Shown: piece after piece, positions 57,646 to 64,000 of the stretch
How the letters are laid out: every line of letters begins with the position of its first letter
Numbering within the stretch: the stretch's first letter is position 1
Assembly (NCBI RefSeq): GCF_910596095.1
Contig: NC_056533.1
Coordinates: forward strand, 9,051,001-9,115,000
Reading direction: 5' to 3'
DNA length: 64,000 nucleotides
DNA from: Thunnus maccoyii
Lineage: Eukaryota > Chordata > Actinopteri > Scombriformes > Scombridae
The notes under the pieces: generated by a model
Told to the model about the DNA's origin: nothing
The model's database searches: none
Seen by the model: only the letters and a program-made list of their open reading frames with translations
Made by a program: the position numbers and the translations under genes

Positions 57646-57989
57646 ATGACGGGAAAAAGAAAAGGAAAAAGTAATTTTCTCTTAATGAAAAACAAAGTCT
57701 CCTTGAAGCTTATGACAAAGTGCCAAAAACAAGCCAGCGAGATGCAGCAGCGAAACAAGCGTTTGAAACAGCTGTTCTGTATTTTGAAACAGTCAATAAA
57801 ATTCAGTAAATAGCAAAGCTGCCCGTTTCATTACTTTATATTCATGTAATAAATATACAAATGTCAATTAAATGGTAATCTGCATGAGAAATTAAGAAAA
57901 AGAAAAAAATATTGGTTATGACAATCATCCACTTATAGTGAACAATTTGACTCGGACGGATGTAATCACTATAAGCGGTTTCCACTGTA
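57646..57989 (+). mobile_element. Tigger/pogo transposon remnant
   Basis: Starts with ATGACGGGAAAAAGAAAAGG. A frame just inside reads FSLNEKQSLLEAYDKVPKTS then QRDAAAKQ, the amino-terminal helix-turn-helix region of pogo/Tigger transposases. The right end is an inverted terminus, ATAAGCGGTTTCCACTG, followed by TA, the target of the Tc1/mariner superfamily. The catalytic domain is deleted and no left terminal repeat is visible: only about 340 bp of a normal 2-2.5 kb element remain. Confidence 0.75.
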
Positions 57990-58799
57990 TTCATAATGTT
58001 TTAATAAAAACAAATCACATTCCAAAGAGCACCATCCTCCAATCTCCCCTCCTCCACCTCTCCGGCCCTCCGTGATGCTGGGATGATAGAGTCTCAGGCT
58101 GCTTCATCCAGCCGATCACTGAGTCTGTGTAGTACAAAAAGCACTTACTCAACTGGCATCCCTGCCTCTGTTCTCTCTCTTAGAGAAGCAGACGGCGGGC
58201 TGCCTTATTCAGCTGCAGGCTGTGCTAGTTGAAAGAAGCTCAGCACTGAGCGCATCCATGAGCACTATGTTAGGCGTGATGTGGTGAGAAAGAAACACAT
58301 CCCACCTGATACTCAAAATCAGATCTGTGTCTTGCTGCACCTGCTGGTACCATTATTTATCAGACCAACCGAAGCGGTGCGTCTCCCCGGGAAATGGCGA
58401 GGTTGCTAGTGGTGTTATATCCTTCACGCCCACAAATTGACGGGGTGAGGATGTCTCATGTCTGCTTAGTGTCAGCACTGTCTCCTGCTGTTTGTCACCC
58501 TGCACAGGACCGGCGTATACAGCTAACCACTTGGGGTTACGTTAGCACGGCCGACCACATTGCTTCCTCCTCAGAGAGTAATACTCTGGACCCACACACA
58601 GACTGAGGAGAGGAGACACCAAGTCTGCTCTGCTCCCCTCTGGTTATTTCTGTGGGAAATACGGAGGATAACAGATGCACTGACACAACTTCTGATGCTG
58701 TGCTGAGGCAGCCAATGGTAATGTGTTCGCAGACCGCTCTGTCGGCTCCGCCCTTTTACCAGCCCCAATCATCCATTTATGGAAGATTAGGCGGCAGAG

Positions 58800-59195
58800 A
58801 GGGCCAAATCGGAATATCATAGCTTTCTGGCTGCTGCCCCCCAGTTGACTGCCTGTCCTCTTACACAGTTTTATGATGCATGGCATCACGGCTATCAGAG
58901 TGGATGGACAAGACACTGAGACAGGGTTATTCTCTCCAGTTTTGCCGTGTCCCCCCTCTGTTCTCGGGCATCAAGAAGATAAATCTATCCTCCCTAGAGG
59001 AGATAGATTCTCTCTCCGAGGAGATCCAGGACCTCTTACTGAAACAGGCTGTCTCGATCGTTCCCACTCACAACAGACAGAGGGGGTTTTATTCTGCATA
59101 TTTCCTACTTCCCAAGAAGATAGGATGTTTTAGACCCATTTTGGATCTCCACATACTGAACCAATGCATTGCCCAAAAGACGTTCCGCATGCTAA
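58800..59195 (+). pseudogene. DIRS-like reverse transcriptase, amino part
   Basis: The frame opening before 58,880 reads MASRLSEWMDKTLRQGYSLQ, FCRVPPLFSGI, LSEEIQDLLLKQAVSIVP, GFYSAYFLLPKKIGCFRPIL and FRML. This is the region just before and including the fingers of a DIRS-like polymerase: R/K-G-Y-x-L-Q-F, then E-I-x-x-L-L-x-K-x-A, then G-F-Y-S-x-Y-F-x-x-P-K-K. The catalytic palm is not present because homology stops at FRML-x near 59,195, at the LTR boundary. Up to that point no stop interrupts the frame. Confidence 0.82.
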
Positions 59196-59278
59196 TGTTG
59201 AGGACTGCTGCAACTCTGGTCCTCACGTGTTCTTTTAATGAAGCAATAGGAGAAGAGATTGTTAGGCTCAAAATCAGC

Positions 59279-59284
59279 TTTATT
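59279..59284 (-). terminator. LTR polyadenylation signal
   Basis: AATAAA on the minus strand with a CA about 20 nt downstream. It would end retroviral transcripts. Confidence 0.65.
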
Positions 59285-59403
59285 TTAATATCAGTAAATA
59301 TGCAATATTACAGAGCTCTGGGTCTGACTATAGTCTCCCTGACAAGCAACAGAGTGTCTGTCAGTTCATGAAGTCTGACACACTATCTCTCCCTGACCCA
59401 GTA

Positions 59404-59411
59404 TTTTATAA
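59404..59411 (-). promoter_or_regulatory. LTR TATA box
   Basis: TATAAAAT on the minus strand, about 120-130 nt before the AATAAA signal, a usual arrangement for a retroviral LTR promoter. Confidence 0.6.
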
Positions 59412-59966
59412 TACATAGATCAAGAAATGTGCAACCGGGGTGTTGTCGTCTTCTCATTGGTTGACGGTGTCCTGCTTCTCCTTTTCGTGGTATCTGACTC
59501 CATACGTCCGGCCACGCCTCTGGGTGATCTGAAACTTCAAGAGACAAACATCCTGCTTTGCACAACCTACTGATCAATATCACCTGTTTCTTACAGTGTG
59601 CAGCTTAAGACCTTGAGACTATATATGGCTTTGTTTTTCACAGTTGAATGGGCGCATCCCACTCTCATGCTTCCTGTTTTGTTAGCTGAAAGCAGAAGCT
59701 GAGGTTAAACTGACCTGTTACTATATTCTGGGAACAAGTGAATTTGTAAGTTTCTCACATCCAGTGTGTTTCCACTTTAAAGTCACAATGTTCAAATACA
59801 GCATAATAAGCTTTCTCACACGCAGTATAAAAAATGAATCTAATATCTGAAACACCTCTATTAAAAATAAGCTTATAAAATCTCTTTGCTAAAAAGCAAA
59901 TCAAGGACTTTATTTTATTGCAATTATGTTTTAGCAAAAGCATCAATCATAAGAAAATATCCTTCA

Positions 59967-59978
59967 ATTCCCCCTTTT
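59967..59978 (-). other. Polypurine tract
   Basis: AAAAGGGGGAAT on the minus strand touches the first base of the LTR. It is the primer site for plus-strand DNA in retroviruses. Confidence 0.88.
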
Positions 59979-60007
59979 GGTCTCACCTAACTGAGACCAA
60001 CACCCAG

Positions 60008-60546
60008 TTACACAGAGTCTTCTTCCGGGATGTCATCAATGGCTAGGGTGTGATTCAGTTCTATGCCTCCATAACGCTGGAGACAGGGGTCTTTATGCTT
60101 ATCAGATTGAACTGGGAGAGAGCATCTGGACCTGTTCAGGTGTGAGGTGGTGTGTGAGTGTTCCCTTGAGGTTGTGTGTGAGTGGGTGTAGGTGATTGGA
60201 CCTGTCCCCAGTATCCCTGGTTCCTCTTGGGATGAAGGAGTCCTCCCTTCCTTGTGCCGCCATTCCCACCACAGTGGAGGAACTGCAACAATAAGAGCAA
60301 AAAGACAAAACACACCCAACCATCCCCACTTATTATCGGGGATGCACATGATTAACTGCGAATCAAATATAAGTATAAGGTAACAGTAAGAGTAATAACC
60401 GATATAATGAAAACTGTAGAGACAATGACTGTGAGTCTAATTCTAGCTCTGTGGTGCTCTTCAGCCAACTGAATTAATGCTTGCCCACCAACTGTCTGGC
60501 AGATTGGTGTGTGGTTGAACTGAGGATCAGTGTGTGTGACTAACAT
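60008..60546 (-). pseudogene. Env-region remnant with two hydrophobic segments
   Basis: Two short frames: 60,352-60,546 has a hydrophobic segment (VIVSTVFIISVITLTVTLYL) following a polar part, and 60,008-60,349 begins with a segment around GVFCLFALIVAVPPLWWEW followed by a polar tail. They occupy the position of env, but the whole gap between integrase and the polypurine tract is only about 800 bp, so surface and most transmembrane sequence is deleted. I see no C-x6-C-C motif or fusion peptide. The two could be one broken protein or accessory remnants. Confidence 0.4.
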
Positions 60547-60789
60547 GCAGTAAAATAAAATGAATAATACTTAAGTAAAAAATGAATAAAATGATTAAAA
60601 AATAAGTAGGCTAAATAGCAACCCTCTAGTGGAGTCTTCTATCCTATCCCTGTAGCTGAGCAGAACCTCTCTCAACGTAAGATGTGTAATGCCTTCTCAT
60701 CTAATTGACTCACACTGTCCTGTGTTGTGCAAAGCTAAAAATAGAAAATGTCTCTTTTCCTTTCTCTCTCAACAGTTTATGACTGCTCT

Positions 60790-61667
60790 TTCAAATCTTT
60801 GCTTATCTCTGCCAAGGTCCTGATGGGAGGATCAGCTGCTGCACACATCGTCCAGTGGTACCATGTGTTTCCTTTTCCCTTCAGCCGGACGGTGTGGGTG
60901 GTCCTTTCAGCAACCTTGTAGGGTCCTGTTCACCTCGGCTCTGACCACTTCCTTTTGATGACCCTCAGCAGCACCCACTCTGTGTTCTTGGGGGCAGGAC
61001 TTCCCTCTTCACCCCCTTTTGCCTCAGCAACCTCTTTTGAGAAAGCTGCTAGGAATGGAGTGGTTTTTGATGTCACGCCACCAGCTCCAGGTCCTAGAAA
61101 TTGTTGCCCATGCGTGAGTTCATATGGGGTGAACCCTGTCACAGAGCTGACTGAGCTCCGAACTGACATCAAAGCCAGTGGGAGGGCATCAACCCAACTG
61201 AGCTTCATTTGTGCACACAGTTTGCCAATCTTTGCCTTTAAGGTTTGATTCATCCTCTCCACTTTTCCTTGGGACTGAGGATGGTATACTGTGCCAAAAG
61301 CATGTTTTAGTCCCAGACAGTTCTCCACTGCCTGGAGTTCTTTGTTTTTGAAGTGTGTGTCATTATCGGATCTGATTTTCTTTGGAAATCCGTGCATTGG
61401 AATGTAGTGATTAATTAAGAACTTAATCACTGTTTGGACATCTTCCTTTTTTGTAGGTACAACCTCTGGCCAGCCAGTGTATGCATCCACTGCTACCAGG
61501 AGGTATCTATATCCTCTGACCCGATCAATCATGTCAGTGTAATCAATGATAATTTCCTGCCCGGGGAGTGGGGGCAGAGGAAATTTCCCTTCATGTGGTT
61601 TAATCGTTTGCTTATACACACACATTATAAATGTTACAAATACTACACTTTCTAATGTGATTATCAA
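60790..61667 (-). pseudogene. Retroviral integrase, nearly complete
   Basis: Inserts viral DNA into host DNA. The core is open for 245 codons (60,930-61,667). Catalytic residues can be read: D in IIIDYTDM near 61,545, D in SDNDTHF near 61,360, and E in SQGKVERMNQ near 61,265, with the expected 35-residue spacing between the last two. The carboxyl end is cut by a TGA directly after WSEPR (60,927-60,929), and the following triplets read TGPYKVAER, the GPY/F-type domain. The amino-terminal zinc part sits in another frame, joined at a TGTGTG run near 61,615 that has a two-base length change. So the catalytic core survives while the reading frame is broken at both ends. Confidence 0.92.
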
Positions 61668-62142
61668 TCATTGCAGGTAGGAAAGGGTGCCACCAATGAG
61701 TGAGATGGTGTTTCATTTGTGCACTACCGCAATGAGTTGGACCGTGTGCTTCCTGGAGCATCACTTGTGTCAGACCAGGTGGGAGAACAGGTCTCCCCTG
61801 TGGTCCTCTCCAAAGTCCACTGACCTTGGTTGCCCCTCTTGCCATCCAGACACTCTGGTCATGTGGAGAGGCCTTCTGCTGCTCCTCTATTAACATATTT
61901 ACATCGCAAGGTGGCAGTATATCATACACAGTCTTGCCTGCTTGCATCATCATGTATTGAGTCCCATAGCCTACTCTCTGTTTGGCTGCTTGGTCTGCTG
62001 CGTCATTTCCCCTAGCAGTCAGCGAGTCCGTCTTGTCATGTCCCTTGCATTTTATGACTGCTATCTGTCTGGGTTTCATCAATGCACTTGTGAGTCTTTT
62101 TACATCTTTCTCATGCTTGATAGGTGTCTTAGATGCTGTCAA
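61612..62142 (-). pseudogene. RNase H carboxyl part and integrase zinc domain
   Basis: RNase H removes RNA from the RNA-DNA hybrid. The frame shows the end of that domain (AVIKCKGHDKTDSLTARGND, with a conserved H and D, near 62,060-62,005) and then the integrase amino-terminal zinc site: H and H in EAHGPTHCGSAQMKHH and C-x2-C in RKCSICN near 61,645-61,630. It ends four codons later at the frame break into the integrase core. The earlier RNase H residues are outside this frame. Confidence 0.85.
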
Positions 62143-62841
62143 GAACCCTGCTCTGATCCAATGGCTGAGTTCAACTTGAATAGCACCAACCAGAATCTGT
62201 ATAAATATTTACACTCTTACCTTCTTACCACTCTAAGGCTGCAATCATCGCCTGAAGCTCTGCTAACTGTGCTCATTCCATTCCTGTCACATGTTCCACT
62301 GCTATCGTCTCAAACCCCTCCTCTGTCACTCTTACAACAGCCCATGCGGCCTTCAAGCCCTCTGTAGGATGTCTAAAACAACAACCATCTGTGAACAGAG
62401 TTTCTTCTGCTTCCTGCAACGGTTGGCTCTGCAAATCAACTCTCACTCTTACATCCTACTGTACTTTTTCTTCACACAAATGCGGTTCCCACTCCCCCAT
62501 GTTATCTGCCATCCTTATACCTTTGTGAGTGAACGTTATGTGTGGTGCAGTTCAAGTTTTTTCTAGACGTGTCTGTAGTAATGATGTCATCGTAAATGCT
62601 TGGGAGTTGACATATGCCACTACACTATGTGTTGTGAGTATCCCATTACCATGTGTGCTGTTTTGTTCAAAATATTTGCGACTCTGGCAGCGTGTCATGT
62701 ACACGGTGGATGTCTGTTCTCTGTAGCATCTAATGTGACACTAACGTATGTGAATATCTGTCTCTCACTCCCCTTTTTCTGAAAAAGCATGCCATTCACT
62801 GAATGTGGTTTTTCAGAAAAATCGAGGTAAAACGGGATGGT
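62143..62841 (-). pseudogene. RNase H amino part and connection, frame-broken
   Basis: Seen piecewise in shifting minus frames: ATENRHPPCT near 62,725, VVAYVNSQAF near 62,610, the first catalytic aspartate in TLFTDGCCFRHP near 62,405-62,370, AAWAVVRVTEEGFETIAVEH near 62,350-62,290, and AQLAELQAMIAAL near 62,275-62,237 (the conserved glutamate). Stops and small frameshifts separate these blocks. Confidence 0.75.
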
Positions 62842-63546
62842 TTAATCAGGCACAGCGAGGGCTACGGCGTTAGAGAGTTGTTTGAGTGTGATGAAAGTCT
62901 GTTCAGCGTGTATGTCCCAGCGAAGGGGAGTGGTGAGGTTTCTCATGCCTTTTTCATTCACCAGCATGCGGAGTGGAGTAGTAAGTTCCACATAGTCAGG
63001 GACAAAATGCCAGCTGTAGCCTGTCAGTCCTAGAAAGGACAGGCTCAACATGTCTTTGGCCTCAGGATGATCAGTTTTTTCTCTACCATGAAAGCGCTCA
63101 ATCTGTTTGTGCTCTAGCATTACTGAGTCTGATGTTTTGTGAACAATTTGATATGATTTTTCAGACTTGGAAAAGAGAGCATTGGGAATTTGGGTGGGCT
63201 CCCAATCTGTGACTTTTACCAGTCTCTTTGTCATGGGACCCAACTCCATGGCCTGATGGTCAGCATGCACAGCTAGAGTGATGTGGGGTGTAGCCTCTTT
63301 AGACATTTCATACCACTGATAGAAGTCTGGTGTTAGTGTAACAGAAGCAGCCATGCCCTCCGGACCCGCAAACAGGCAATCTGCCGCAACCCAGTACACG
63401 GAGCCATCCACATCCATAAAAGCCTCGTCATACACAAAAGACCCACAGCGGTCGTAGAACAGTGTAACGTGCAATGGGTCAGGGGGAGGAGCGTATGGAT
63501 GTAACATATGCAACCATGGCTTCCATGCTGTGTACAACGAGTGCAC
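62842..63546 (-). pseudogene. Retroviral reverse transcriptase with palm deleted
   Basis: The 234-codon frame holds an amino part (HPYAPPPDPLHVTLFYDRCG at 63,505-63,450; MELGPMTKRLVKVTDWEPTQ at 63,255-63,195) and, after SKSEKSYQI, jumps to the region beyond the thumb (FLGLTGYSWHFVPDYVELTT near 63,040-62,980 and LRWDIHAEQTFITLKQL near 62,925-62,875). No Y-x-D-D box occurs in any frame between, so the catalytic palm is lost by an internal deletion of several hundred bases that kept the reading frame. The frame runs into the connection region and then breaks. Confidence 0.85.
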
Positions 63547-63654
63547 ACCACCACCGTCTTGCGGCTAAGGTTGAACTAGCCCTCAGTCAATGTCAGCCCA
63601 CTCCCCCTCAGTGCTTGGAAAATAGTCTGCGGCCAGGAACATTTGTGAATGAAG

Positions 63655-63975
63655 TCACAGGGTGCCTACAGAGCAATTAAACGACTGGCCATTAGGGAAC
63701 GTCACAATGAGTCCATCAGCCCCGCGGAGAATAGAGGCTCTGCTCTTCACCAGCAAGTACCTGCCCATCAGATTCACAGGGCACTTGCGAGAGGAAACAT
63801 ATATATGTTTAATAGTCTGTCCAGCAACCAAAGTCTTTAGTGGAGCCGTGAAAGGCAGATGATCAGGTTTTCCTGAGAATCCAGTGAGTTCAACAGTGTC
63901 TTTAGTCATTTTAGAGCTTGGTGGTTGTTGTGGAGCTCCCTTTCCCCTACCAGGCACATTCGCTGCACGAGGCTG
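63655..63975 (-). pseudogene. Retroviral protease remnant
   Basis: The frame follows the amber codon without another stop until 63,655. It contains VELTGFSGKP, LVAGQTIKHIYVS and CPVNLMGRYLLVKSRA, the middle and carboxyl parts of a retroviral aspartic protease. The D-T/S-G active-site segment that should precede the G-F-S-G block is absent; instead a proline/glutamine-rich stretch (APQQPPSSKM) is found. So the catalytic residue is deleted. After 63,655 the frame is lost before the polymerase frame begins at 63,546. Confidence 0.8.
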
Positions 63976-63978
63976 CTA
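63976..63978 (-). other. Amber codon at the gag-protease junction
   Basis: TAG on the minus strand, followed in frame by the protease segment. Gamma- and epsilon-type retroviruses place one amber stop here and express gag-pol by read-through. Only five codons of the upstream frame are inside the window, so it cannot be distinguished from a random stop by sequence alone. Confidence 0.5.
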
Positions 63979-64000
63979 AGATCCGACATACATGGGCTGA

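Larger units (their letters stand above)
57591..59195 (+). mobile_element. DIRS-like retrotransposon fragment, copy 2
   Basis: Starts with the same 46-bp block as copy 1 (CTCTACTGGACTCTATGGAT and on, 57,591-57,636), is interrupted by a Tigger/pogo remnant, and ends with a reverse-transcriptase start. The piece between 57,990 and 58,800 shows no protein motif I can name; it may be decayed ORF1. The right boundary at 59,195/59,196 coincides with the end of the retroviral LTR, so the retrovirus appears to have inserted into this element. Confidence 0.65.
59196..59966 (-). repeat. 3' long terminal repeat of the retrovirus
   Basis: On the minus strand it starts TGAAGGATATTTTC (at 59,966) directly after the polypurine tract and ends CCTCAACA (at 59,196), giving the required TG...CA. 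Inside are a TATA box (TATAAAAT, about 59,411-59,404), a polyadenylation signal AATAAA (59,284-59,279) and a CA cleavage site about 20 nt later (CTAACA, near 59,260). This implies U3 of about 530 bp, R of about 125 bp and U5 of about 65 bp. The inner limit is well fixed; the outer limit is chosen because it gives a normal U5 and coincides with the loss of DIRS-like homology. A rival end is TG at 59,260. Confidence 0.78.
59196..64000 (-). mobile_element. Class I endogenous retrovirus, incomplete at window edge
   Basis: Read right to left: end of gag with amber codon, protease remnant, deleted reverse transcriptase, RNase H, integrase with zinc motif, env remnants, polypurine tract and 3' LTR. 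The polymerase motifs (F-L-G-L-T-G-Y before RNase H, integrase with a G-P-Y motif, in-frame amber before protease) fit the gamma/epsilon (class I) group. The 5' LTR, primer-binding site and most of gag lie past base 64,000. Several deletions and frame breaks make it defective. Confidence 0.9.

Noticed and set aside
60955..61248. 97-codon plus frame
   Set aside because: Antisense shadow of the integrase core.
61942..62367. 141-codon plus frame
   Set aside because: Antisense to the RNase H region, whose motifs are on the minus strand.

Overview
This window is eukaryotic nuclear DNA, most likely from a ray-finned fish (probably a percomorph teleost). It is AT-rich and full of microsatellites. 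It carries a characteristic teleost set of transposable elements: a tRNA-derived SINE with a LINE-type tail, piggyBac-, hAT- and Harbinger-type DNA elements, L2-like and other LINE fragments, DIRS-like retrotransposon pieces and a class I endogenous retrovirus. I found no operon, ribosome-binding site, rRNA, functional tRNA gene or CRISPR array. I also found no intact host gene. Everything protein-like is a piece of a mobile element or a decayed member of a multicopy family. The species call is an inference from repeat content; the family names come from motif recognition, not from a database search.

Layout. From 1 to about 32 kb lies mostly unique intergenic (or intronic) DNA holding scattered small elements: an inverted-repeat element at 4.10-4.75 kb, a partial piggyBac-type MITE at 7.5 kb, a local duplication (12.2-13.4 kb against 14.1-15.0 kb), an ATCT repeat at 15.5 kb, an inverted-repeat element at 17.19-18.17 kb, a SINE at 21.4 kb, a GC-rich block at 23.0-23.6 kb, and a short MITE at 28.0 kb whose right half recurs at 55 kb. 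From 32.4 to 34.7 kb is a DIRS-like fragment with a duplicated 0.23-kb segment. At 35.3-36.8 kb is a LINE fragment on the plus strand, and at 39.8-40.8 kb the 3' part of a second, L2-like LINE on the minus strand. From 41.0 to 48.6 kb is a dense run of DNA elements: a piggyBac MITE flanked by TTAA, a fold-back element, a Tc1-like remnant, a hAT MITE, then a 2.5-kb decayed gene with C2H2 fingers and a conserved teleost core, a perfect 37-bp hairpin, and a second hAT MITE with a 7-of-8 target duplication. From 48.7 to 52.7 kb are a decayed Harbinger transposase (minus), a possible partner protein (plus) and a decayed, intron-containing SAMD3-like gene (plus).

From 57.6 kb to the right edge is a second DIRS-like copy containing a Tigger/pogo remnant. 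Its reverse-transcriptase homology stops exactly where a minus-strand class I endogenous retrovirus begins: 3' LTR 59,196-59,966, polypurine tract 59,967-59,978, env remnants, integrase, RNase H, a deleted reverse transcriptase and a protease remnant next to an amber codon at 63,976-63,978. Its gag and 5' LTR lie beyond the window. The provirus cannot be functional: it has several frame breaks and lacks the reverse-transcriptase catalytic centre, the protease active-site segment and most of env. The integrase catalytic residues remain.

The most interesting parts are the uncharacterised C2H2/core protein family copy next to Harbinger and SAMD3-like remnants (44-53 kb), the perfect hairpin at 46.9 kb, and the retrovirus-in-DIRS nesting at 59.2 kb.
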